41,963 bases of DNA from Chara braunii (taxonomy: Eukaryota; Streptophyta; Charophyceae; Charales; Characeae), in the NCBI GenBank assembly GCA_003427395.1, contig BFEA01000963.1:33333-75295 (forward strand). The letters run 5' to 3'. The position numbers and the translations under genes are program-made. Shown one piece after another: positions 1 to 12,765 of the stretch (the first letter of the stretch is position 1; each line of letters opens with the position of its first letter). The notes beneath the pieces are model-generated. The model searched no databases. It was not told where the DNA came from and was given only the letters and a program-made list of their open reading frames with translations.

Positions 1-31
1 TCTCTCTCTCACACTCATAACAATAAATGGA

Positions 32-74
<43 letters not shown>

Positions 75-110
75 TCTCTCTCTCTCTCTCCCTCTCTCTC
101 TCTTTTGTGC
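1..110. repeat. (CT)n microsatellite
   Basis: An interrupted dinucleotide CT tract opens the window, broken by a short non-repeat segment at about 11-40 and by single CC steps. No gene overlaps it. It continues beyond the window edge. Confidence 0.95.
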
Positions 111-179
111 GAGCTCTTAGTCTCATTGATTTGACTACCTTAGGGTTGTGTTCCTCGCGCCCACGCAGTAGACAATCAA

Positions 180-290
180 CTACAGTCTTCCCCCCAACAT
201 AACGCACCCTAAAAATGAATGTTTACAAGCTATATTTTCGGCCAGAAACAACCAAAATAAGGGTGCGTTGTATTCGGGGGAAGAGGGTAG
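180..290. mobile_element. Palindromic MITE, family A copy 1
   Basis: A 111 bp element whose two ends are imperfect inverted repeats. The left end starts CTACAGTCTTCCCCCCAACA and the reverse complement of the right end starts CTACCCTCTTCCCCCGAATA. Both arms continue into ACGCACCCT. The same ends recur at 14698-14810 and 33649-33767, so this is a small non-autonomous DNA transposon family. I could not read a clear target-site duplication, so the superfamily is left open. Confidence 0.75.
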
Positions 291-1126
291 TATCTAATCT
301 ATAAAATATCTTTGAATGTGGTCGTGGGCAACGTCGTTTCCCTGTCCGAAACGGGATTGGGGTTCTACGTCCGATCGTGACTTTTGACAAGGGTTCTACG
401 ACACATCTCAGAAAGCTCGGAATCAGAGTCGGAGGGGTGCAGCCTGCCTACTCTTTGTGCGGATGCCTTTTCTCGTTGCGGTGTGTAATTCAACCCCTGG
501 ACTTTGAGTCTTTCCGTACAGCGGCAATCAGTGCACAAAGTGTGAGGCCAATGGGGAACAATGAGCGGAATGACAATCAATTCGTTGAAGGGGAACAAAA
601 TGCAATAGGAAAGGAGTATGGTGTCAATAATCACGTATCAAGAATTAACAAACCCGAAGCATCTTGTTTCAGAGAGAACATGATAGGGGTCACTGATCTG
701 GGTTATGACTTCACGTACGTCTCATTCACTTACATGTCTCGTATTCTCGTTATACGAGAAAGTCGTGCATGGGGATGTTTGTGAAGTCGGGGACCTGAGG
801 ATCCGGCTGGTTCAGTCCACATGGCCGTCGACCAGTAATCACATTCATATCCACCATTCACAAAGCAATTAGATCAACCTCATCAATTCGAAAATCGCTC
901 ATTCAAAGGAAATCGGGCAATGTGATGTGATGTTCACGCTCATGGTGCTTTGTGTGGGGAGGATTACCCAGGAAGCAATTGGACGAGTTCACGAGAAAAA
1001 AAAAAATTAAAGAAACAATCACTCGTCCTTAAAAATAACACAAAGAATAAACGAAAAAAGGAGAGGGAGAAAAAATAACATTTGCGTCTCCTACGGATAC
1101 AAGCCTAGCATTTAAGTTGATCATGC
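291..1126. other. Stretch without a recognisable gene
   Basis: An open frame at 377-784 (135 codons, plus strand) and one at 365-634 (minus) overlap each other. Neither shows a domain I recognise, and the composition looks like chance. From about 970 the sequence becomes AT-rich. No promoter, RNA gene or repeat boundary is visible. Confidence 0.5.
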
Positions 1127-2085
1127 AAAACAGGGGATTCGTGAAAACCTCACAATCAGAGAAAACCTAACATTTCTTATAGAATGAAAAAGTAAAAGTC
1201 AAACTGTTATTTTTTACACAAAAGAGAGTGTTTTTAATCGTTTTGCGATAAAGGAGGCAAAAAATCAGGTGGAAAGTCTAGCGTTTCTCAAAATGTGCAA
1301 GAAAACCCTTCCTTGCAAAATGTTTTCATATGACTATAAGTCATTCTCAGTACATTGACAAAAAAACAGAGTTCAAACAGGGTAATTTTTAAGGATGACA
1401 TGGCAAACTTGAAAGATGTAAAAAAAAACGTGTTTTGGTGAATACTCATTTATAGGACTATAAGTCAGTTTCCGCAGTTAGGTAAAAGCCAAACTCTGCA
1501 CAAAATAATTTATAGGACTATAAATCACTTTTGAACTTGACAATAAAACCCTTATAAAAAAATATATGTTATTTAAAATAAAAATACAAACAACTTTTGT
1601 CTCGGACACACCTTGAAATTCTTAGCCAAACACGAGCTTAAAATAAAAACACAGGGAAAAAAATTAAAACAAACAATAAAAAATAATATATTCGCCCACA
1701 TATGGAAAATCATGTTCAATCGAACGTATTCATGAACAAGAGAATATGTTTGCGCGTTCGGAAAACCCCCGAATAAATTCATCGTGCTACACATCTTATA
1801 GGACTATAAACACAATTTTTTTGGATAACAAAAAATCAGGATATTTCAGTTCTTGAACCTACGGTGCTTCACCAGGTCGTGATTTTCTATGAAAAAACCC
1901 GTTTTTTTCCTCGCCCCCTCCAGTAGTTTTGAAAATTTAATTTTCTGTTCTTTTTTTTGCGGATGTTTCACTTTACGTAGAATTTTATTCCTGGAGGAGA
2001 CATGAAAAACGTACTATCATAATCTTGAATAAATTTCGTGCATACCTAACAATTTGTTTTGTTAGGTTTTCACGAATCCTATGTT
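1127..2085 (+). mobile_element. ~960 bp non-autonomous DNA element, copy A
   Basis: This segment is repeated in inverted orientation at 11479-12437, nearly end to end with scattered mismatches and small indels. Its own two ends are inverted repeats: the left end reads GGATTCGTGAAAACCTCACA from 1135, and the reverse complement of the right end reads GGATTCGTGAAAACCTAACA. That makes it a complete small DNA transposon rather than one arm of a larger one. A 73-codon frame (1573-1794, minus) is preserved in both copies (starting MCSTMNLF), but it is AT-rich and shows no domain. It contains four copies of a near-palindrome, TTATAGGACTATAA. No clear target duplication is visible. Confidence 0.75.
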
Positions 2086-5000
2086 GCAAGCGCAACCGTG
2101 TAAAATGAAGGAGTAGAGCAGTTGATTAATCCACTCATTTAACAAGAATCTAAACTACATATTATGTGAGACAATCATCTCGCGCAACGGAGAAAAACAA
2201 TCGAAAGTAAACTGGAGAGAATAAAAACCCACTCATAACTTTGCAGGTCAATAATCGTAGGCAGTATTTTCTCAAAGTGATACGAAGAGCAAAGGTCTTC
2301 ATGAATTGAGAAGCTTTAAGGAAGTGTTCATTTCAAAACCCTTTGATCACGAGCGTGCACTAATTGCAGTTGCAGATAGGCAATCATTTCTTGAAAAAAA
2401 TGAGGAAAGTAAAAGCGAATAAATACAGGGCAACTGGAGCACTTTATTTTTTTAATCAGCAAAGGTTCACCTAGTCCCCTTGTTGCTATTGCTATGACAA
2501 CGAGAGGAATGAGTAGGCTTGTGATGAGGCCAGAGAGATTATCAAAAAAATAAATAAATTATATCATGTACAAAAAATAAGCACGTGGATTCATTCACCA
2601 TCCATACATATGAACCACTCGCAATAAAATCCAACTCCAAGAGACCCATAAGACTGCGCCATCCCTCCTGAATCCGCGCTTTCAAAAATTTGCTTTCGGC
2701 GCTCTTATGAGAGTCAAAAGGGATGAAAGATTACATACATATATGTTGTGGAAGAATCACATAGAAGATTTTGTGAGTCAAACACACAATCAATATCTAC
2801 TCATGCATATATAAAACTTGATTTAAGACAACAAAGAGAATGTACAATCACTCGATTGAGAGCAAAAATTGGTGTTTCGCCTTGCAATTTTACCGAAGAA
2901 AGATGATGAAGAAAAAGAAGAAGAAGAACCTTCCGCTCTAGTGCTATGGACCCATGTCATCCAAACAATCAACCACTACTTCTTACATAGCTCGAACACT
3001 TATGACCAGGGTCGCCACGTATCTACCAATCACCCCGATGATGGTTACCCCATCTCCTTAACTACTACGCTCACCCATCAGTGACCCTACATTCCAAAGC
3101 AGCGATCTGACGTGCAATCACGCAAAGTTGTAGGTAACTCGTCAAGACTTTCCAGTCCACTGATCACCACTGTGAGATAATAATTACTCCAACAATGTTT
3201 TCAAATATATTGAGAAAGAAAAAAAGTGACACACTTATGGGATTTAGTTGAAAAGGAACATGACAAAGTATGATGATGAGATATAAAAGATGAGAGAGAA
3301 AAATAGCAAAACATCATGCTAGAGGGTCATGTTGATATGATTGGAGTGTTCGCAGCCAATAAGATCACATAGTGAGGAGTTTATATCCCCTTTATACATT
3401 AGTGTCTAACTCCTAAGATCACTTGGCGTTTAACAAAGGTTCTTTTGTGTAGACACAGTTGTGAAAGAAGGTTCGGGGAGATAACATCGGCACGAAGTAA
3501 GACTAAGATGCAACTGGATCAAAAAGGAAGGAAGGGAGAAGAAGACACTTATAGCTTATCCAAAATCGTCATGAGAAAGGGTATTAGGAACACAAGGAAA
3601 AATTACATACAAAAGCGCAGTGCAAAAGATACATTCGTGTAAATTGTAAAGGAACAAAAACAGTTATGTGAAATATTAGTGAAGGTGCGCTTAATTCATA
3701 GAGTTGAATTGAAATTAAAAAGTTCGAAAGAAAACTTGAACTTCTCTTGTGCGCACTAGCGTGTGTAAACTCCTACGCCGATTCCTATTGAGAATCGGTT
3801 AACAAAACCTTAATTTTTTAAGTTTTTTTTAGGGTCATTCTAACAAAAGTCTCACATCTTTTAAGCCAGACTTGTCACCAACTTTTGACATGGACACCAA
3901 GGAACAAAAAAAAAAAAAAAAAAATAAAAAAAATAAATTGAAAAGGCCTAAACCGCAAGGGAAAAGTGTTTCATGCAAGAATTGTTCTTTTCTGTTTTTC
4001 AAAAACTTGAAGATTTTAAGGGTTGGCCAAAACACTTATCTCCAAGACTCCGACAAACACAAAACTTGGCACACGGAGACATTCATAAAAAATAAAAGAG
4101 TGGACCCCCCCAAAAAAACTTATTTTCCAATTAACCTGTAACTGAAAAATTGAGGTTTCTATCAACCATTTGTGTTTTTACTATTCTAACATTCCTCAAC
4201 GATTTTTTTACGGGGTTTGCAAGGACGTCTACAAAAATTATATGCACAAAGAAAGGACTCGTCACAAATTATTGAGACAAACACCCATTATTCAAAAATT
4301 TGAAGACTATAGAAGAAAAGAATTTAAAACACACTCATTAAGGCGCAAATAAATCCTAACTGAAACGAAAACCCATGCAAATTTCATTGACAATTTTCAA
4401 AGATGTGAAAGGAAGAAAAATTATGATTAAACGATGTATCCTATTCGTCAAACCCTAAACTGATAAGAACAATGGCAATATGGTCTCTTACCAAAAGCGC
4501 AATTCGGACGTGGTACAAAAACCCGAAGTTGGATTTAAAGCAGGGAACACATTTCTTGTAATAAGGGGCCCAACCGTTGGAGACGAATACCAAAACAAAA
4601 AGTAGCTCAAGAACCATTTTACGTACGTAAGCTCGTGCATATGATATGCGATACTCGAGGGGTTTCAAAAAGTTTGCGATTTCCTGATTATATGATACTG
4701 ATATCATCGACAAATGGGGGATACCGGATGGATGAGGAGGAAGAGGAAAAGAAAATATCCCACCACCAATCCCACTAAACTTGGCTTTTTCAGCAAAGGG
4801 TCTGTCTCCTCCGGGTCAAAATCCTTTCCATGTGGATTGACACTGATCTAATCATGATTCTATATCAGCTTCATATTGTCGGAATACACCAAGTTATCCA
4901 TCTTTATACCACAGATGCAAAAAAAAAACAAGAGAAGAAAAAAAAAACAAGTTAGCTGACATCATGTGATCGAGTGCTCGAAGGAATTGTCACTATCAAT

Positions 5001-7140
5001 GGTCTTGCTGACATTTGTCATCCATAGATAACCCTTTAAGGTTTCAATGCCTTCGTCTTGCTCATCTTCCGCACACCGCCCAGATAACTCGTCCCTCCCG
5101 TTTCACTCATCGTCATCATCATCTCCTTTTTCTTCTTCATTTTCTTCCTCCTCACGATATTCGATGTGTGACATATACAGTCGCTCGAAGTTTTCGCTAT
5201 CTGGAATTTCAACAAAACAAAGGGGGCGATTGAAGCGAGGGAATCGGTGGTTGGGGAGGGGAAAGGACGAGATGATGTTGGGATAGATGGTGCTGAGTGT
5301 GGCCAATCGTAGAGAATCGAGCTTCTCAAACTAAGGGAATAATTATGAGATGATGCAAAAGTTATCAAATTGTAACTTCGTCATGCAACGCGGAGAAGCG
5401 GGATATGGCGCAAGGGGTCGGTGAAGACATAAGTCGAGAGACGAGGTATAATGGTGCAGATTAGGTGAGCGACTTAGTGTTGGTAAAACAAACTAGGCGA
5501 AAAACTTGCTAAATAGGAGGGAATCGGGGAGTGGGGTAAATCTGCCAAAAATATAGGTAATTACGGGAAACACAAAAGAGAGATCGGGGGCGAAGAGCTT
5601 CCTCCATGAGAAGGATGTGGACGAAGGGCTGTAGGGGCGGAGGAGGACGATAAGGGGGAGTGGGATCTTCAACAACCGCGCGAACATTTGGCTCCATCGT
5701 ATCGACAAGGGTCCTTCTCTCTTAGCATCTCGGTATCTTGACCGGATCGTCTGGAACAACAGGAGGTCTGAGCAATGTTGGTTCGTTTCCTCTATCTGCC
5801 AATCTATGCAGGGGCGCTCACATTGATCCTTGTTGTCTCGTTCCTCGGTTGCCTCTAGACCTTCTTCTTCAGATTCCACAGTGGAGAACACATGGCTATC
5901 ATTTGTGCTCGACACCTCCTTCTTTTCCTGATGTTTGCCTCAGAAGCTTGGATTGAAGACGCTGAGAGAAGCGGGACTAAGATATTAGAGCTCCTACGGC
6001 AAGGTTGGTTTGCCCTCCACGTCTTTTACACATTTAGTTCGCATTGCGTCAAGGCTAAGGATCTCTTAAGGGTCCGCAAGGGCCCGTCGTCTTTCAACAA
6101 GATGATATTAAGTTGCAAAATGACCGCCCATTGATTAATGAAGACGACCAGTTTTGCGACGATCCTCGGTTGATGCTCTTTCGTCACTCATTTGTACAAC
6201 AAGCCAAAAAAAAATCCTTTTACCGCAGTTCACCACGCCTAGATTAACAACAACTCTATATCCTCACTGTCCACAGACTCATTCTTGTTCATCTTCGCCC
6301 ACATATCTGTGACCTTCACCAAACGAAAGCTATGTGACAAATATGCAATGAGCCACACCCGCAAAAAATTATATCGAAGGATAGGCAATCGCTTTGGGCA
6401 AACCTTCGTTGTCAAGCTGAAATAGGATCTTGACTCCGGGAGATGACAAAAGTCAGAAGGGAGAGAGAATAAGGAAACACGACACTCATTCATCGAGGAG
6501 TAGGATAATTGAAGAGCACCAACTGCGAGCTCCTGACTACAACTTCTCTTTTACGACCCCAAAGCGTGTTGATGCCAACTGTTTTCGTGCCCGTAATCCG
6601 ATCACCATCGGAAGATAATCGAAATTGCAGCTTTGCCATCAAATCGTATCCCCAACTAGTTTATTTTTGCATATTCTTTTTATTTATTTAGGCAAAATCA
6701 TTTTTGGTTTACCAAGTCCAAAAACTTTTGAATCTTGAATTCGTGATAATAAGGCGCCACTTATACACTGAGTTTCACCCTTCACTAACCATTTTGTATT
6801 TTTTCAGTTTCGTACTTTGCGCAATGCTTTATGAGGCCTAGTAGAAGAGGGCAATTCATAGATAGCATCCACATTCATTTCAATGACTTGGCTAATGATG
6901 TATCTCTCTTCCAAACCACTGACCATTGTAAAACATTCCTACGTATATGAATCAAATACAAATTTGATTTTTTAAAAATTGAACAAAAAAACTCACTGCT
7001 TCGCACCTTTCTTTTTTCATCAATCGAATAAAAGGCTAAGTAACATAAAGGTAATGTATTGGACTGCAAATCCACTAGTAAACCCAAACGTTTTTTTTTT
7101 AACTGTGAATCCAAAGGTCCAGTAAAGAGTCAACTCCATA
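2086..7140. other. AT-rich stretch, no gene recognised
   Basis: About 5 kb without a feature I can name. It contains homopolymer A and T runs, a lysine/phenylalanine frame at 3835-4141 that is only an A-tract artefact, and a 140-codon minus-strand frame at 5493-5915 with no recognisable domain. Position, strand and AT-richness suggest old transposon debris, perhaps related to the gypsy element downstream, but the sequence does not prove it. Confidence 0.45.
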
Positions 7141-7636
7141 CCTTACATTTTAGGTCACATCCACTCAGGGATCCAAGAGAGTTGTTCCTTCAGGCTGTGT
7201 AGAGTAAAACCTGCTTAGGCTAAGCAGATACCTAGACCCCTTCCCTACTGGCGAAGTAGCTAGTGCTTTCGTGTTGCCCGGTCTCTTTCGAGTTAGGCAT
7301 GTATTGTACAACATTCGACTATCGCATATCGAATGGGGGATGTGAGTGGGGTGAGATCCCCTGTACACGCGACCACCACGATGACGCCACTCTCTCCTGG
7401 AGGGGACAGGCGCAAGGAAGTTGACGCCTCGGCCAATACTTGTGTTGTTTGCCTTTCTCTTTGGTCGATCCAGATCTATATTGCACATAATAATTAGCGC
7501 GCTCTGAAAAGTTGCGCAATACAGAGAAGATCGGGGCTAAGTAACAGATGCCACACTTGTTGAAATAACATGTTGTCTCAGTCTTGGAGGATACATAGCG
7601 AGATGACATGACGCATCACAAAACTTATAGCAATGG
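7141..7636 (-). other. Region 3' of the gypsy pol remnant, possible 3' UTR/LTR
   Basis: This lies directly downstream (minus strand) of the integrase C-terminus. It is less AT-rich than its surroundings and holds overlapping minus frames (7165-7488 and 7319-7609) with no domain. A 3' LTR would be expected here, but I see no second copy upstream of pol near 10.9-11.2 kb, so LTR boundaries cannot be assigned. Confidence 0.3.
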
Positions 7637-10600
7637 TTATGGCGAGAACGTGTCAGAAGGAGAGCGGCTAGGATCACAATCGTCTTCACTATCCGGATCT
7701 GAAGTCGAAGAGAAAGGGATAAGAAGATCACACAAAGAAGGGAGATGACGGATATAGAAGATATGGTGAACAATAGACAGGGAGCTATAACTGTCGTCTA
7801 CCTCGGGAGCAATACGCACCGCCCTGTGACCGTTAGGACAAGGTTCCACTACGTTGAAGCAACCACAATACTTTCGAGTTAGTTTACGATCACGCACATA
7901 CTTACGGACTTGAAAAACGTCCTGTTGCTTATATTGAATTGTTGGTTTGGCGTTCCCGTTCCGTGCCTCGTAGCTTCAAACCTATCTACCGTGGATCCGT
8001 TCTGTCATCCTTTTATGGACCAGATTGAGAATGACATTTTGTATCAGTTTCAAGTACCACTTAGCCTTGACCTTCATTGATGACCACATGTCCCTAACCC
8101 TGGGTTTGACATTTTGTAAGGTATCCCTCATTAACACATGAGATATTGTTGGTCCGTAGCTGGAAGGGAGTTAACCCACTGGATTCGTGAAGGATGACCC
8201 GGTGGATACCGAGGATGTGATAAACAGTTTTTTGTCATAAACATGTGTTTTTTGCTAAGAGATTCTGCCTAAGCGCGGTTTTAATTATATGATTGGCATT
8301 TTTTGCCTGACCATTGGATTGTGGCATATATGGGGCGGTGTGTTGAAGCGAAACACCTCTTCACGACAAAATCTATTTCACTTCCCCTTTGTACTCCCAC
8401 CTGTTATCCATAAGAATTTCCTCGGAATCTAGGTAGGTGTTGAAAAACCGATTAATCTAGGTGGACATCTCGAAGGTCTTATATGTCTTACGGAGACAGA
8501 CCTCTATTCATTTCATAAAATGGTCAATTGAGGCTAATAGAATGGAATATTCACAGTGGTTATTCTATCTGGCCCATCGATACTCGCCGTATCCATACTG
8601 AAACGCCGAAAAGGATGCTCAACCTCCGTTGGCAACCTTACATTAGCGTCCGCATCAGTGTTTGATCCATCGAGCACACTATAAAGTTTTTGACCACGTG
8701 CTTGACATCATCACGAATATTAGACAAGAACCATCAATTTCTCGTGGTAGTTAGCTCCATGACACGTATCGCAAAATGAGCAGTTTGTTCCTCGTAAGCG
8801 AATATTGCCCAATCATATCATTGGAAGGGAAGGAGAACCGTCAATTATCATTTCGATCCATCAATTTTACACTTCTCCTAATTACCTTTCTTCCATCGGT
8901 AATCTTTAGATCACCGAGTAACACAATGTCTGCCTCTTTTGTATACACATCCAATGATTTTCTAGTTAATTTTGCTAATAAATTTTATTGTCCTAACGTC
9001 CGACCGTTGGTACTTTTCGTTGTAATCTTTAAATCGCCCAGTAACACAACGTCTGTGCTCTTTTGTATACGCATCTAACGATTTTCTAGTTCATTTTTCT
9101 AACAAAATTTTATATGTCCTCGGTACGCATCGTTCGACCGCCGGTAGTTTTCGTCGTATTCTTGCCCAGTCATTTTAGCTTAAAAAAACCTTACGTCCAT
9201 AGAAAGCTTCTCCTATCTACACACCCAAGACTTTATCGGTCATCCCATACGGAATACATGCTCCATTGCATAATTGACTCACTTGGCACAACCTATCAGG
9301 TCAACAAAGCAGGTATCATTGAGGTGAAAATCGACGCAATAGACATGTGAGATGTCTGTGCCGAAATAGTCGAATCTATTGGGAAGATCAAACTTGGAGA
9401 GCAAAGAAAGACGAAAAAATTTAGGGGAGATAGGAAAGTTAGAAGAGGGAGAATGAGAATTCACCATAGCTAGATCAACAAGTCGGTCACCAACCTTTTT
9501 GCAAAATCTCCTCCCCTCTGTAACCCAATCCGTTTTTCAACTTCGGATCATTCTACGGTGTCACCTCTTCACTTGAAGGCATCTTTGATGACTGCTCAAG
9601 CTGTGTCGACCCGTTGCTGTTCTTGTGCTTATCGGGCTATCAGTGTTGAATATAAAATTTCAGACTCTGCAAAATTGTAGTTAATCGTCCCATCATACCC
9701 GTGTAGTTCTGGGACTTCATTTGCGCCAAAAGGGGCTCAAGGTTAGCAAGAAGGACGAACTTCCAGTTATAGAAATATATTCGGAAATGATTGATTCCCT
9801 AAAGGCAAGCAAAACACTCCTCCATACGGGCCTCATAATGTCGTTTGCACGCCAGGAGTCCAATCGTCTTTGAGGCATATTCCATAATGCATTCCACGAC
9901 GTCTAAGTCACACTCTGGGCCAAAACTGCATAAATTACCTCAAACTGCTAATCTATGATGATAATGAATGACTTTTATAGATTCGACCTCATTAGAATGA
10001 GAATCGAAATTAGAGCAAAGTTTAATTATGAGGTAATACGAGTCAAACCTCAGAAACGAGCGAACTTGCATGAGGATTGTAGGCACAAGTGCATCTTGAA
10101 CTGCCATAAACTTCCCAAAATCTGACATTAACCTCGTGTCGATGACATTGTGTCTAAGATACGAGATATCCATCAGAAAAAAATGACATTTCTTGAGCGT
10201 GACCTTCAACCCAACATCCGTCAGACTCAATGAGTGTAACGTTCAAACAATATGCTGCACATGACCCTCATACAAGCTCAATAACACCACAACATCATCC
10301 ATATACACGATCACATAATAGTTAATGATGTTTTGCGTCAATTGCGTTTTTTTGCACGAAGTTAAAAAAAATCATTCGGGAATCGAGTTCACTACCAAAT
10401 CCCTTCAAAAAAGATAAACAATATTTTCGGCCGATCATCTTTCCAGATATGGTGATTATCAAATTTACTGAAAAGTCGAGTACATGCAATGACATGCAAC
10501 AACTTATCAATCTTGTGTAGGGGTATACATCCTCCATTGTAATATTATCCAGCTTATGATAATCAATATAGATCTAAATTCCTCCATTATTTTTAGGCAT

Positions 10601-10912
10601 AACCATAACAGGTAATGTTTAAGGGCCAACAAAGGCTCGATCCACCCAGTACCTTTAAAGTTTGAACTCCTTAATCCACTTGAATGCAACACACCGCATA
10701 GTGAGATAATATTGATAAGGAATATAACTAATTTGGGGATGGTTGCATGTATGTATCTCGTGCTCAATGACGTTAGTCACTCCGATATCATTGTCGTGCA
10801 CACTTAATATAATTGAATATTCATGCAAAACATCTCGCAATAGTTTATGAATCTCTTTAAGAGCGTACAAAAATTGAGGATTTTGAAAAATCTTAAGATG
10901 TATCCCTTTCAC
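7637..10912 (-). pseudogene. Ty3/gypsy pol remnant (RT, RNase H, integrase)
   Basis: Read on the minus strand from 10912 downward, scattered frames follow the order of a gypsy pol. The RT start region has a DIGVTNVIEHEI-like stretch (~10.80 kb). A segment with IYIDYHKLDNIT and YPYTRL lies at ~10.57 kb, followed by the catalytic YMDD at 10294-10305. Then come GLKVTLKKCHFF and QVRSFLRF (10.0-10.2 kb). An RNase H-like stretch with NHFRIYFYNWKF lies at ~9.7-9.85 kb, an integrase core with APYMPQSNGQ at ~8.3 kb, and a C-terminal RKLTRKYCGCFNVVE motif (~7.85 kb). Many stops and frameshifts break it, for example TAG at 10574-10576 just before IYID. Gag and protease are absent upstream, where other repeats take over. 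The element is dead, but its class is clear from the motif order. Confidence 0.85.
8898..9170. repeat. Tandem duplication inside the gypsy remnant
   Basis: A unit of about 123 bp, marked by AGTAACACAAYGTCTG and CTCTTTTGTATACRCATC, occurs twice in tandem, with a partial third start (GGTAGTTTTCGTCGTATTC). The period equals 41 codons. It lies in the region between RNase H and the integrase core. The copies differ at many positions, so the duplication is old. Confidence 0.7.
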
Positions 10913-11243
10913 CCATGTACCCAGGGTTGGGAATGGTCGATGATGCGAACGTCAAACTGCTACAAACGAGAAAAACAGTGGTGAACTTTTGAAACTCCGC
11001 TGGATTGATCATCTCTGTTTCTTGTTTCAGCATTCTCCTTAATTAATCTTCCTATCGCATCGTGAGTAGGCAGGGGGGAGGGAGAGGAGAAGAGAGGTCG
11101 ATGTATAGCGACATCTGCTCACATCTTCCTTTCAGAGAGAACATCGTCTCGTACAAGGTACGAGGACTCGTGAAAAAATTGATTATATAGAAATTTTGTG
11201 ACATAGACTTACACAGATACAATTCAAAAAAATTATAGAATCG
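10913..11243. other. Short stretch without a gene
   Basis: This lies between the gypsy RT start and the next dispersed repeat. It contains a purine-rich run (about 11070-11095). No gag, protease or LTR is readable here, so the 5' half of the gypsy element has been lost or replaced. Confidence 0.4.
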
Positions 11244-12524
11244 AATAATCATTCCATAATAAATTACATTATTAAATTAAAGATTTCATTCCATCTGAAA
11301 AAATATAAATTCATTTTTTTTTTTTTTTGTCTTACTTGAAAACCTTCCTGCAAAAAATTGGCTATCCCTTCTTTTTGGAACTGCATGCTAGATATGGAAT
11401 GAAAGTTGAAATGAGTTCATGAAATATTTTAATTGAATGATCATTCTATATAATGATTTCTTGTCATAAATTAGTTAAAATATAAGATTGGTGAAAACCT
11501 AACAAAACAAATTGTGAGGTTTGCACGAAATTTATTCAAGATTATGATAGTAGATTTTGCAGGTCTCCTCCATGAACAAAGATCTACGTGAAGTGAAACA
11601 TCCGCAAAAAAAAGAACAAAAAACTTATTTTTCAGAACTACTGGAGGGGGCGAGGAAAAAAACGGTTTTTTTAATTGAAAATCACGACCTGGTAAAGCAC
11701 CGTAGATTCAAGAACTGAAATATCCTGATTTTTTGTTATCCAAAAAAATTGTGTTTATAGTCCTATAAGATGTGTAGCACGATGAATTTATTCGTTTTTT
11801 TTTTTAACGCGCAAACATGTTTTCCTGTTCGTGTATGCGGTCGCTTGAACATGGTTTCCCATACATGGGCGAATATATTATTTTTTATTGTTTGTTTTAA
11901 TTTTTTTCCCTATATTTTTATTTTAAATGTGTGTTTAGCTAAGAATTTCAAGGTGTGTCCGAGGCAAAAGTTGTTTGTATTCTTATTTTAAATGACATAT
12001 ATTTTTGGATAAGGGTTTTATTGTTAAGTTCAAAAGTGATTTATAGTCCATAAATTATTTTGTGCAGAGATTGACTTTTACCTAGCTGCGGAAACTGACT
12101 TATAATCCTATAAATGAGTATTCACCAAAACCCGTTTTTTTTTACATCTTTGAAGTTTGCCTTGTCATCCTTAAAAATTACCCTGTTTGAACTCTGTTTT
12201 TCTGCCAATCTACTGGGAATGACTTATAGTCATATAAAAACATTTTGCAAGGAAGGGTTTTCTTGCATATTTTGAGGAACGCTAGACTTTTCACCTGATT
12301 TTTTGCCTCCTTTATCGCAAAACAATTAAAAACATTATTTTTTTGTGTAAAAAATAGCAGTTTGATTTTTACTTTTTCATTCTATAAGAAATGTTAGGTT
12401 TTCTCCCATTGTGAGGTTTTCACAAATCCCCTGTTTTAATAAAATCTTAATTAGAAAATATTTATTACAGTAGAATGAAAGTTAAATTAAGAAATTTTAT
12501 AAACTGATCCAGACCTTCATGCCA
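11244..12524. repeat. Dispersed AT-rich repeat, split by an insertion
   Basis: Positions 11244-11478 and 12438-12524 together align with the single block 33037-33355, sharing AATAATCATTCYATA, GGCTATCCCTTCTT versus GGGTATCCCTTCTT, TTCATGAAATATTTTAATTG and a GAATGAAAGT end. The two halves sum to 322 bases against 319 in the uninterrupted copy. The break coincides with the ends of the 960 bp element at 11479-12437, so the 33 kb copy represents the pre-insertion structure. The repeat has no coding capacity. Confidence 0.8.
11479..12437 (-). mobile_element. ~960 bp non-autonomous DNA element, copy B
   Basis: Inverted relative of 1127-2085, running from GTGAAAACCTAACAAAACAA at its left edge to CACAAATCCCCTGTTTT at its right edge. 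It includes the same 73-codon MCSTMNLF frame (11770-11991, plus here). It interrupts the dispersed repeat described at 11244-12524, which confirms it moves, or moved, as a unit of this size. Confidence 0.8.
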
Positions 12525-12659
12525 TTTCACTAGTGGTTAAGGGGGTGAGCTGTTTTCATTGCTGAAATCATGTTTTTTTGACAAAATGTTTCCAGGCTAC
12601 CTGAGGGGTAAACATGGTAAATACTTTTGATATGGCCCTGAAGCAAAAAATTTTCAATT

Positions 12660-12732
12660 CAGGGTTGCCGGCATTCGGGACGGGCCGAACGCCCGAACGT
12701 TTGACACCCTCTTTCGACGCGTTCGGCCGACT

Positions 12733-12765
<33 letters not shown>

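Noticed and set aside
377-784. 135-codon plus-strand frame as a gene
   Set aside because: No recognisable domain and an overlapping opposite frame of similar quality.
1127-12437. The two 960 bp inverted copies as the long terminal inverted repeats of one 11 kb transposon
   Set aside because: Each copy has its own inverted ends, and the split repeat at 11244-12524 versus 33037-33355 shows that copy B alone was inserted.
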